Shown here: piece by piece, positions 1-8,899 of the stretch
Layout: every line of letters starts with the position of its first letter
Position numbering within the stretch: position 1 is the first letter of the stretch
Source of the DNA: Candidatus Heimdallarchaeota archaeon
GTDB lineage: Archaea > Asgardarchaeota > Heimdallarchaeia > Heimdallarchaeales > Heimdallarchaeaceae
Length of the DNA: 64,000 nt
Assembly: GCA_019057815.1 (NCBI GenBank)
Contig: JAHLWR010000021.1
Span: 1-64,000, forward strand
Reading direction: 5' to 3'
The notes under the pieces: generated by a model
The model's database searches: none
What the model was told of the DNA's origin: nothing
The model's input: only the letters and a program-made list of their open reading frames with translations
Made by a program: the position numbers and the translations under genes

Positions 1-380
1 GTTCATTTAATCTTGTACATCCTTCTAATGGTCTTAGATCAATAGAAGATAATTGGTTATAATCCAGACGAAGATAACATAATTCTGCACATCTTGTTAA
101 TGGTTTTAAATCTACATTTTTTAATCGGTTATTATAAAGGTAGAGTTCATTTAATCTTGTACATCCTTCTAATGGTCTTAGATCAATAGAAGATAATTGA
201 TTAGAATTAAGACTGAGATACCATAATTCTACACTCTTTGCTAATGGGCTTAAATCTATAGTCTCCAATTGGTTTTCGGAAAGATCGATCCACTTTAATT
301 TTTTGCACTCTTCTAATGGGCTTAAATCTATAGTCTCCAATTGGTTTTCGGAAAGATCGAGTTGCTCTAATTCTGTACAA
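1..380. repeat. 72-nt LRR-coding tandem repeat
   Basis: Near-exact direct repeats, e.g. gttcatttaatcttgtacatccttctaatggtcttagatcaatagaagataattg at 1 and 145 (144 nt = 2x72) and ctaatgggcttaaatctatagtctccaattggttttcggaaagatcga at 241 and 313. Confidence 0.85.
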
Positions 381-442
381 TTTTCTATTCTTTCTGTGAA
401 CTCCTTTCCATCGATTGTCTTTCCTGTTATTATTGCACTCAT
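1..442 (-). CDS. Leucine-rich-repeat protein, N-terminal part (gene runs off the left edge)
   Basis: Minus-strand reading from ATG at 442 is open to the edge: MSAIITGKTIDGKEFTERIENCTELEQLDLSENQLETIDLSPLEECKKLKWIDLSENQLETIDLSPLAKSVELWYLSLNSNQLSSIDLRPLEGCTRLNELYLYNNRLKNVDLKPLTRC... 24-residue LRR period (72 nt). Absent from the ORF track; track ORF 207..446(-) is another frame of the same DNA. Confidence 0.88.
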   Translation of the reverse strand, partial: MSAIITGKTIDGKEFTERIENCTELEQLDLSENQLETIDLSPLEECKKLKWIDLSENQLETIDLSPLAKSVELWYLSLNSNQLSSIDLRPLEGCTRLNELYLYNNRLKNVDLKPLTRCAELCYLRLDYNQLSSIDLRPLEGCTRLNE

Positions 443-829
443 TCAACCATCCTTCTTTTTCTTTTCTGCTTTCTATTCATGTTCTTGTTAAGATAATCCT
501 TGCTAATTATATTGAAAAACCAAATAAAAACATAATGTTATTGTTACCAGTGTTACTCGTTATAACTATCTGTTCTGTTTCTTTATCGCATTTTCATCAT
601 TTTTATGTGAAACTATGGTGTCTAAATATCGTTCTTCAATATTTCCTTTGCTATGTCAATTGAGGCGTGAAATCTTTTTCCCTACCCCTTCCTACCTTCT
701 ATTCTACTTATCTTCTCTTTACATATTCCTTATAGTGAAATGATCTTTCCCTATTTAGACAATCGAGTTTTGTTACTCTTTACTTGTGAAGAGACAATAA
801 TGCCAAAGAATGACTTAAAAATTTAAAAA

Positions 830-976
830 CTACTCCCTTTTATATGGCTCCATACCTATGGTCATCAGGTATCCTGACTGAAATTTCCCATGTATAAATC
901 TCTGCACTAGTGATGTTTTTCCTACTGCTCCATCTCCTAGTAGTAGCATTTTGAAAGTATATTTGTAGCTTACCAT
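830..976 (-). pseudogene. Truncated Ras/Rab-like small GTPase (N-terminal P-loop and switch I only)
   Basis: Minus-strand reading from ATG at 976 to TAG at 830: MVSYKYTFKMLLLGDGAVGKTSLVQRFIHGKFQSGYLMTIGMEPYKRE*. G1 motif GDGAVGKTSL and switch-I-like TIG. A purine-rich tract (taggaagaaaaa) precedes the ATG. Not in the ORF track (48 aa); track ORF 840..1055(-) is another frame. Confidence 0.82.
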
Positions 977-1389
977 TTTTTCTTCCTACTGAGTTCTTAT
1001 CTTGCATTAGTTCTTTATTGTTTATTAGTTTTTCTTTGCTTTCTGTTCTTTTCAACTTTTTTCCGTCAGTTTTCTTTTGATGGAGTTAATCATTCAATTA
1101 ACATAAGTATAATTTACAGATGAATTAGCATAAACAATAGCTAATATGATGAAAATAACCTTTCCTAATACTAACAGTTACTGAAGATTGACGTTCTAAG
1201 AGCTCTTCCATCACGAAACAGTCCTCATGTAATTTGTGTATTTTTTTGAATATAAGAAGATACTAGAACAGATGCTTTTACTTTGAATTGGTTTATAAAC
1301 ATCGAAAAATATTTTGGTTAGGATTATTATTGGAAGAATCTATTGCATAAAATATATATCTAATAGAGAGTTTAATTAAGTGTGGTTTC

Positions 1390-2631
1390 ATGAAAATGAA
1401 AACAATATTAGTTCTACTAATACTGACTTTGTCAATCTACGCATCGAATATCAATGTACAAATAATTGCTGAAGAGAATAATTGTCGACCTACTCCGTTA
1501 GAGTTGACTCCTTATGATCCAATATTCATTACTTCTGATAGTGGTCTGGAAGTTTTTCCAGGCTCAGGAACATCAGAGGATCCTTATGTTATTGAAGGAT
1601 ATAACATTACAACAACAGATATTAGCGGTATTTATATTACTTATACAACAAAATATTTTGTTATTCGTAACTGTTATGTTGACGCTAAATACAGTGGTAT
1701 TTGTATTGGTAATGTAGCTGATGGTACAACATCTGTCATCAACAACACTTGTAACAACAACGACTGGGGTATCAGGATTCAGTCTTCTGTTAGTTCTACT
1801 GTTGCAAACAACACTTTTACTAATTGTGGTTTATATATAAGCGAAGATACCATTGAGGCTTACCTATTGTATACTGTCGAGAATAATTGGGTGAATGGCA
1901 AAAAACTAGGTTTTTACACTAACCTTGACTCTATGATAGTTGCTGAACCAATTTATGGTCAATTAATATTAGTCAATTGTACTAATGTTACAGTACGTGA
2001 CCAAATATTAAATAGCGCTACAAATGGTCTATTTCTCTACTCCTGTACTTATTCAGTTATTATTAATAACACTTGTAACAACAATAGCTTCAGAGGCATC
2101 GTGCTTTTCTCTTCTGTTAGTTCTACTGTTTCCAACAACATTTGTAGCAATAATAACGACTTGGGTATCTTTCTTTATTTTTCTGTTAGTTCTACTGTTT
2201 CCAACAACACTTGCAGTAATAACAACTATGGCATCTATCTTCACTCTTCTGATTTTTGTTTCGTTACTTACAATCTTCTACAAGGAAATGAAGGCTATGG
2301 AATATACTTATTTTCTCGTTCTGATAATCTTATTCACCATAATACCTTTATAGAAAATAATCTAGGAGGAACTTCACAAGCTTGTGATGATGGAGCTAAC
2401 AACACTTGGCATGACTCTACAACACATGAAGGAAACTATTGGTCAGATTGGTCAGGAACAGGTTCTTATTCCCTTGATGGCTCTGCAGGTTCAGAAGATC
2501 TCTATCCTCTCAATGAACCCGCTGAATATTCTACAGATGAAAACCAATTAAACTTCACATTTACTCTCATAATGTTAGTATTTCCCTTAATACTCACAAG
2601 GACAATCTCAAAGAAGGCAAAGAAAGAATAG
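1390..2631 (+). CDS. Secreted right-handed parallel beta-helix (NosD-like) protein with C-terminal TM anchor
   Basis: Signal peptide, SGTSEDPYVIEGYNI start typical of NosD-like proteins, NNTCNNNxxGIxLxSSVSSTVSNN ladder, NYWSDW motif near the end, hydrophobic C-terminus plus KKAKKE. Confidence 0.85.
   Translation: MKMKTILVLLILTLSIYASNINVQIIAEENNCRPTPLELTPYDPIFITSDSGLEVFPGSGTSEDPYVIEGYNITTTDISGIYITYTTKYFVIRNCYVDAKYSGICIGNVADGTTSVINNTCNNNDWGIRIQSSVSSTVANNTFTNCGLYISEDTIEAYLLYTVENNWVNGKKLGFYTNLDSMIVAEPIYGQLILVNCTNVTVRDQILNSATNGLFLYSCTYSVIINNTCNNNSFRGIVLFSSVSSTVSNNICSNNNDLGIFLYFSVSSTVSNNTCSNNNYGIYLHSSDFCFVTYNLLQGNEGYGIYLFSRSDNLIHHNTFIENNLGGTSQACDDGANNTWHDSTTHEGNYWSDWSGTGSYSLDGSAGSEDLYPLNEPAEYSTDENQLNFTFTLIMLVFPLILTRTISKKAKKE
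2109..2255. repeat. 69-nt (23-residue) beta-helix coding repeat
   Basis: tctgttagttctactgtttccaacaaca recurs at 2113 and 2182; a diverged copy lies near 1786. Confidence 0.7.
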
Positions 2632-3090
2632 AGCAGCTGTCAGAAACTGCATAGAAAAGAAGTAATAACAAGAGCAAAACCTTCAACACTTCCTTTTTTT
2701 ATATCTTTTATATATGAGACAATAGATATGTAAATGACCTAAACCTAAAGTCTGCTACCTATCTTTTACTCTTAACCCAATAATTAAAGAACTATGATTT
2801 GTGGTAAGTATACCGAGAGTTATTGGGAAAGAAGAGTTAGATCGGAAAGAAAAAGAAGTTTTGGTAAGTGGAAACCGGTTCAGATGAATTTTACAAGCCC
2901 TTTAATATTGATAAAACTTTAACTGGGATAGAAATTCTTGGAGAACCAACAAAAAATGGATGCTAAACGATAACATGGATAGAATTCGGAATAAACATAA
3001 TTGAGATAAATATTGATTCTCAAATTCTATTATCCCTTTTTAGTAAATTTATTAATTACAAAAAAGAAATAAAATATTGCTTTTGTGCAA

Positions 3091-4323
3091 TTAAGTAGTT
3101 ACCAATGGACCATTATTATATACTCCACACTGACCATTCTTGATTCTTTCTTCGATTCTAAATATTACACTATTTAATATCCAATCTTCATCATTTCGCC
3201 AATCCGAATCAATAGTATTAAAGTTATCAACGTAGAAGTGGTAATATATTCCTCTTCTACCAAAGAAATCTAATGAGTACAATTTGTAATCTGAGTAGGT
3301 TGACCAAATTAAGTAGTTGAAATTCGCATCATAGTATGCTGGTAGTTTTATGTTTAGAGCTACTGCATTATCAAGAACATTTATTGATATATTAAACGGT
3401 GGATTCTCTTCTTTAACTAAATAATATAGCTGGGCACCTTCTTTAGAAGATATATTATCAATAAAAAAAGTTCTATGCACGTAACTTTCATAAAATCTTC
3501 GTTCAAAATTCCATCTCGGAGCATATATAATATTCTCTTTTACAAAATTATATTGTTTACCGAAAGCTACCTTAATGGCATCATCAGAACGATTCGCAAA
3601 GAAACTCTCCAAATATGTGAGAAAAGGTTGTGGTAAGTAGTCATTCGCATCTTGAGGTGGGTTTGTTATAAAACCTTTATACCTTTCTATTAATTCTGCT
3701 TGAGGAGTTCTTACATTTCTTCCTATGTCCCGAATAAGAATCAACTGTAATGGTGTAATATTCTCTAGGTTTAAAGGAGTTTTTCTTCTTGGAAACCTTG
3801 TTGGTTTTTCAAGTCTTTTACTGATGAAGTTACCGATATCAAAAGGTTTCGGATCTTGTGTATGACCTGGAGCTGGTTCTGGATTCTCATGACGGTAACC
3901 TAAGGATCTATACGTTGAATATTCCTCACATATTTCTTGTTCAACTAAATAATCAAAGAATTTGAAGAGGAGACCATTACATTTCTGTGGTACGTCAAAC
4001 AAAGCATAACAACCAAAACTTTCTCCGTAAAATTGATTATAGTGACGAGTGTAAGGATGTTCTCTAAAAGCTACTTGTAAATTCGTCATTTGAGCTATAT
4101 TAGCTACTTTAAAGATAGCATGATAACGAGTAAGTGATAGGGTTTCTGGAGTGAATGTTGCAGTAGCTTTTTTTGTTATATTTCTTTCACAAAGTGAGTT
4201 GAACTTTCGTATAAACATCTGCTTAGACATACCTATTCTCTTTGCTAATGAAGAAAATGAATCAAGCGGATGGTTATTCAATGCATTCAATATTTTTCTT
4301 TCTAATAAGTTTAGACTATCCAT
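3091..4323 (-). CDS. Lrp/AsnC-like winged-HTH DNA-binding protein
   Basis: N-terminal LLERKILNALNNHPLDSFSSLAKRIGMSKQMFIRKFNSLCERNI wHTH; long C-terminal region of unknown fold. Confidence 0.6.
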   Translation of the reverse strand: MDSLNLLERKILNALNNHPLDSFSSLAKRIGMSKQMFIRKFNSLCERNITKKATATFTPETLSLTRYHAIFKVANIAQMTNLQVAFREHPYTRHYNQFYGESFGCYALFDVPQKCNGLLFKFFDYLVEQEICEEYSTYRSLGYRHENPEPAPGHTQDPKPFDIGNFISKRLEKPTRFPRRKTPLNLENITPLQLILIRDIGRNVRTPQAELIERYKGFITNPPQDANDYLPQPFLTYLESFFANRSDDAIKVAFGKQYNFVKENIIYAPRWNFERRFYESYVHRTFFIDNISSKEGAQLYYLVKEENPPFNISINVLDNAVALNIKLPAYYDANFNYLIWSTYSDYKLYSLDFFGRRGIYYHFYVDNFNTIDSDWRNDEDWILNSVIFRIEERIKNGQCGVYNNGPLVTT

Positions 4324-4370
4324 TTTTTTCCCCTTTTAAATATTTGATTTTTCGAACAAACACCTGTTAA

Positions 4371-4660
4371 ACATTAGGGAAACCGCCAGATGTTGCTCTG
4401 ATGGCTTCCCTAACGTTCTCTTGAGTGGGTGTTCATTAGACGATTCATGTCTAACCGTGATATTTTTTAAAAAATCCTAAAGCATATCCCCAATATACTT
4501 CTTGGATTCTTCTCGGATGGGTGTTAATCAGACGATTCTGATTAATATTAGTTTATGAAGCAAGATTCCCTCTAGGGATATTTTTCCCCCGATACTCCTA
4601 GAGGTAATTTGCTTTTTGAGTGGGTGTTCATTAGACGATTCTGTCTAATCGCGATACTGG
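4371..4660. repeat. Three tandem structured units: variable hairpin followed by conserved TGGGTGTTmATyAGACGATTC hairpin
   Basis: tgggtgtt at 4426, 4518 and 4621. Hairpins ttagac-gattcat-gtctaa, ttaatcag-acgatt-ctgattaa and attagac-gattct-gtctaat. Each is preceded by its own inverted repeat, e.g. GGGAAACCGCCAGA...TCTGATGGCTTCCC and CCTCTAGG...CCTAGAGG. Confidence 0.75.
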
Positions 4661-4661
4661 T

Positions 4662-5120
4662 TCAAGGAGATACAGAAACTGAAATTGGTGTATCTGGTTC
4701 TTCTTCTCCTGGTGGATCAAATAGTAAAGAATCACTATAATAGTCAAATTCTCCTATTCTGAAAATATATGCTTTGAGATTGAATATATAATCACCATTT
4801 TCAGGAGCACCGTTTATGAAACTGAATTTGAAAATTTCACCAGCTGTTACTGCACAGTAAAGATAATAACTTCTAAATACATATCCAGATGGCAAAACAA
4901 GCGAAAATAGTAATAATATTCGCGTATATTCCTCTCCTTTCAAATATATACTAGCCTCTGCATAAACGTCGTCTTCAATATTATCTCCGTCGAGATCTGT
5001 GTAATAAGCTGTTATAATTGAAAGTCCAGGTTTTTGAGCTACAGCACTCATAGTTGAACTCATTAACAGTGATAGTAGTATCCCACTTAATATAATACAT
5101 AATTTAAATTTTCTTTTCAT
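4662..5120 (-). CDS. Secreted hypothetical protein
   Basis: Signal peptide MKRKFKLCIILSGILLSLLMSSTMSAVA followed by a beta-rich domain. Confidence 0.6.
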   Translation of the reverse strand: MKRKFKLCIILSGILLSLLMSSTMSAVAQKPGLSIITAYYTDLDGDNIEDDVYAEASIYLKGEEYTRILLLFSLVLPSGYVFRSYYLYCAVTAGEIFKFSFINGAPENGDYIFNLKAYIFRIGEFDYYSDSLLFDPPGEEEPDTPISVSVSP

Positions 5121-5337
5121 CTAGAACTCACCTAAACCCAAATGTTCTTTGGTAAGTTTATTATGTATCAAAATATATAAAGCTTTTGGAACAAAGTAAT
5201 GGTAAGTCCAAAATTCGCCGGTTATACCGACTATAATAGCATAATTGTGTAATAAGTGTGCAACATTCATCTAAAATTAGAGCAATTTTTATTTTTAAAA
5301 AGGTTAAAGAAAAAAATTCTTTACACTAACCTATTCT

Positions 5338-6720
5338 TTAAAGATTCTTTAGAATTTCATCTATTCCATGTTCAATTCCTTGAAGATGCATGAAACCTCT
5401 GACAGTTTCTCTATATGTTATTTCCCCTGCTACAGGAGTTTGCATCAATCTTTCTACTTCATTAATGTCTCTTGTATGACCTAACACCCATATCAATTTG
5501 GTATAAGCTGCGGAAGGCAACATATTTCCTCCTTCAATCACTCCTCTGGCAAGCATATCTCTTCCCGTTTCATAAACTCGAAGTTGAATAAAACCAGTTA
5601 ATGGTTCAACAACCATTACAACAGGTATTTCTTCTTCTTGGCATCTTTCAAGAGCAGGGTAGACATCTGTACCTACATGACCTAACCCTGTTCCAATGAA
5701 AACTACTCCATGGTAACCCATGTCAACCATAGAATCAAGCATATCGGGATTTTGGCCTGGGTAAAAATATAATATCCCTACACGGTCATCAATTTTAACA
5801 TCCAGTTGAAAGTCTTCTACGGGTGTTCTTGGTTTTACATCCTTCTTAAACCAAGTTACACCTTCGTCATCTATTTTTCCGAGAGGTATATCACTCAGTG
5901 TTCTAAAAGTGTCTCTTCGTGATGAGTGCATTTTTCTACAACGAGTAGCACGATGAATTAGATTATAACTGTCACTTGTTCCACCGTGCATATTGATTAC
6001 AACTTCGGCAAAATTCTCATACCCTGCAAGTTGGGCAGAATATAGAATATTTCTAGCCCCATCTGATGAAGGTCGATCAGAGCTTCTTTGACTACCCACT
6101 AAAACAACTGGAACAGGTAAGTTTCTCAAGAAATAGGCTAAAGCAGCTCCTGTTACACACATGGTATCTGTTCCATGACCTATTATTACTCCATCTGCAC
6201 CGCTTTCAATTTCTTTTGCTATTGATTCTGCTGTCTTTACCCAATAATCAGGACGGAAATTTTCACTTAAAATTTCATAAAGTGTCTTGGGGGTTAGATT
6301 TACTATTGAAGATAGCTCTGGAACTGCAGAAAAAAGTTCTTCTGGTGTGAATGCAGGGATTACAGCTCCTGTTCTGTAATCCAATCTAGAAGCTACAGTA
6401 CCACCTGTGCCGAGAAGTGTTACATTAGGTAATTCTTCTTTAAATTCAACATCAATGTGAGGTAGTTTGTAATTTCCTTTTTGATATCCTATTTCTTCAA
6501 TTATAGTCGCATCATTAACTAATATTCCCAAATTGTAGCCTGTATCAACTTTTAGAGTAATATAATCATCATCTGTGTGTACGCTTCTAGGGAGTAGAAG
6601 ACCTTCATAGGTTGCGTTATCTTTTTTTACTTTTACTTTGCTCCATGTGCGGATATTTTCGCGTATTAATCTTTCTCTAAGTTCTCCTCTATATCCTTCA
6701 GGATCGTTGTTTTGGCTCAT
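5338..6720 (-). CDS. gatD: Glutamyl-tRNA(Gln) amidotransferase subunit D
   Basis: Asparaginase-type motifs LLGTGGTVASRLDYRTGAV and GVIIGHGTDTMCVTGAAL with the N-terminal GatD domain; paired with gatE. Confidence 0.95.
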   Translation of the reverse strand: MSQNNDPEGYRGELRERLIRENIRTWSKVKVKKDNATYEGLLLPRSVHTDDDYITLKVDTGYNLGILVNDATIIEEIGYQKGNYKLPHIDVEFKEELPNVTLLGTGGTVASRLDYRTGAVIPAFTPEELFSAVPELSSIVNLTPKTLYEILSENFRPDYWVKTAESIAKEIESGADGVIIGHGTDTMCVTGAALAYFLRNLPVPVVLVGSQRSSDRPSSDGARNILYSAQLAGYENFAEVVINMHGGTSDSYNLIHRATRCRKMHSSRRDTFRTLSDIPLGKIDDEGVTWFKKDVKPRTPVEDFQLDVKIDDRVGILYFYPGQNPDMLDSMVDMGYHGVVFIGTGLGHVGTDVYPALERCQEEEIPVVMVVEPLTGFIQLRVYETGRDMLARGVIEGGNMLPSAAYTKLIWVLGHTRDINEVERLMQTPVAGEITYRETVRGFMHLQGIEHGIDEILKNL

Positions 6721-8668
6721 TTATACTACCTCGCTTTATTAAATCAATTACTTTTTCTGCAATATATTTCCCTTCCCGTGAGTAGTTGCTTTTTTCTAAA
6801 ACAAAACCAGTTATCTTAGTTACAGCTATTTTTTGGTTTATTTCATCAATTTTTAAAGATTCCAAATTATACTTGCTTAGAAATGAAAGTATAAATTCTT
6901 CTATTTCTTCATCTGAATGTTTAACCGATTTGATTTCATCTAAAATCTCTTCAAAAGATTTTTCAGGATTTTCAGCTGTTTTGTTAAGAACATTATTAAT
7001 TTGTTGTGCAATTAGAATCTTTTCCGATATTGCATTACCAATCTTTTCTAGCAGTTCATTAGACACTTCTAATCCTTTTCTTCTCCATTCTCTTGGAATA
7101 TTAATAAGAAGTCTATATGCGAGATGACCATTTATTCCCCGATTTTCAGTTAAAGAGTAAAATCTCTTTAGTTGCTCATCTCTAATTAGAAGATCAACTT
7201 TATTTTGAGTAAAATTGTATTTACTATTCAAATCATCGAAAACCTCCCATGGTCTTTTTCCTACCATTTTCTTGTATTCATTTATTTTTTCAAGGGAGAT
7301 TACAATTGGTGGTGTATCAGTATCAGGGTAAATTCTTTCCTTACCATGAATAACTCGTAGAAATTCCGTATTTCCATCTGGTAAGAGCCTTCTGGTCTCT
7401 TGAGGAACTCCATCTAGTGCCATCTTTACCCTTTCAACTATCTTCTTTAAAGCATGAATAGCTTTTCTCTCTGGTCCAGCAGTAATAATAAAAACATCAT
7501 TTGATTTAGGTTTTAGAATCGAACAGATTTGTTGGTATTTTTCATCATTGATATTAAAACTAGAAGGGTATTTTGAGCGTTTTCTTACTGCATTAGCTTC
7601 TAGTTCATCACTGTGAAATTGATTTTCTCGGTGTATTCCAGATATTAACATACTCTTATCAAAAATGTCAAGTCCAAAATCTTTGTTAGGTTGAACTTCA
7701 ACACCAAAGAGACCTTTCATATTAGGGAATACTGTTGCGAAGACCTTCTTCTCTCCAAACTCGAAAAGATGAGAAATATCAATATAGGTATGTTGAAAGT
7801 CTTCTTTCTTGATTCCTCTTTTGTGCATTTCATCCTTTATTTCTATAAGAGCGTGCTGACGCACGACTTCATGCCTACAAAACTTGTCAAACAATTTAAG
7901 ATCTTGAACACCTTTAATCTCAACACGATCACCTCCAGAAATGCTAATGTTAACGTCTTGACGAGCTGATCCTGAACCTCTACGACCTATACCGCTGAGT
8001 CGAAGAACACGTCCAATCTGCTTAGCTACCTCTAATAAATCTTCAGGAGTATTAATATCAAGGTGATCTGTAATAATTTCAGTTAAAGGAAAACCTAAGC
8101 GATCAAGATTAAAATAGACGGTTCTACTTGCTGTATCAGTCCAATTAACTCTTCTAGCAGCATCTTCTTCAATATATACATTAGAAATGCGAACCTTTCT
8201 ATCGTTAGCTAAAGGAACCCAACCATCACGACCAGAAATAAAGGTACGTTGGAAACCTGTAGTAATAGAACCATCAAGGTATTGCTTCCGATTAACTACC
8301 AATTCTTCAGCAAAAGCAGTACAATTAAAGTAAGCAGCAAGAATATAACCTTTCATAATAGCTTCTGGATCAGGACTGAAAGGCGGTGTTTCATCCATCT
8401 CATAAGTGCAAGTATTATGTTCACAAGCATAATAAATGACTTTGTAACCCTTCTCAAATTCAACTAACATACCAGGATCAAAATCGCCCATTTCTCCTAG
8501 TACGGGTCGGAAGTATCTGTAGAAACTATAATCCATATTTTCTGGGTCATCTTCTAAAATTAGTGGGCAATGGCAGAAAAGTTTTCTCTTCGATTTTATC
8601 TGATGGTGAACTTCAATTCCTGCTTGAAATCCTAGTTTTTCGAAGTTGAGGTTATTTGGGTCTAACAT
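6698..8668 (-). CDS. gatE: Glutamyl-tRNA(Gln) amidotransferase subunit E
   Basis: MLDPNNLNFEKLGFQAGIEVHHQIKSKRKLFCHCP with GatB/GatE-like core. The track ORF starts at 8779, but ATG 8668 fits the family N-terminus better. Overlaps gatD by 23 nt. Confidence 0.94.
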   Translation of the reverse strand: MLDPNNLNFEKLGFQAGIEVHHQIKSKRKLFCHCPLILEDDPENMDYSFYRYFRPVLGEMGDFDPGMLVEFEKGYKVIYYACEHNTCTYEMDETPPFSPDPEAIMKGYILAAYFNCTAFAEELVVNRKQYLDGSITTGFQRTFISGRDGWVPLANDRKVRISNVYIEEDAARRVNWTDTASRTVYFNLDRLGFPLTEIITDHLDINTPEDLLEVAKQIGRVLRLSGIGRRGSGSARQDVNISISGGDRVEIKGVQDLKLFDKFCRHEVVRQHALIEIKDEMHKRGIKKEDFQHTYIDISHLFEFGEKKVFATVFPNMKGLFGVEVQPNKDFGLDIFDKSMLISGIHRENQFHSDELEANAVRKRSKYPSSFNINDEKYQQICSILKPKSNDVFIITAGPERKAIHALKKIVERVKMALDGVPQETRRLLPDGNTEFLRVIHGKERIYPDTDTPPIVISLEKINEYKKMVGKRPWEVFDDLNSKYNFTQNKVDLLIRDEQLKRFYSLTENRGINGHLAYRLLINIPREWRRKGLEVSNELLEKIGNAISEKILIAQQINNVLNKTAENPEKSFEEILDEIKSVKHSDEEIEEFILSFLSKYNLESLKIDEINQKIAVTKITGFVLEKSNYSREGKYIAEKVIDLIKRGSINEPKQRS

Positions 8669-8899
8669 TTGACATTCAGACAGATAATAAAACATGTTAA
8701 AAACTTTCTTTCTTTGACAAAGAAAGAGAAAGTAGTTGATATTTACAGTTGAAATAACAGTGTAATTTAAGATTTTCAATCACGTATGGTGTGTGAGTTT
8801 TTACTCCTTCTTTCACAACTAGAGCAGGTTTAAAGCAGCATTTTTCAATGTCAAACTATTAGAAAATAATATAAGGAATAAAACTATATTATTAAACTA

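Noticed and set aside
207-446. Track ORF 79 aa, minus
   Set aside because: Out-of-frame shadow of the LRR gene; the LRR frame explains the DNA repeat.
840-1055. Track ORF 71 aa, minus
   Set aside because: Overlaps the small-GTPase fragment in another frame; the GTPase frame has recognisable motifs.
2024-2353. Track ORF 109 aa, plus, inside the beta-helix gene
   Set aside because: Hydrophobic alternative-frame translation of the beta-helix repeats; no independent support.
2880-3060. Possible DUF-type relic (DEFYKPFNIDKTLTGIEILGEPTKNGC*)
   Set aside because: Short, with stops; could be chance. Not enough to call a pseudogene.
4371-4660. CRISPR array or integron attC array
   Set aside because: Only three units, repeats are short and diverged with structured rather than unique spacers, no cas or integrase gene in the window; GTTRRRY/RYYYAAC-like strings occur in the wrong order for attC sites.
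6066-6350. Track ORF 94 aa opposite gatD
   Set aside because: Antisense shadow of a well-supported gene; same judgement for 6786..7127, 7691..7969, 8249..8467.
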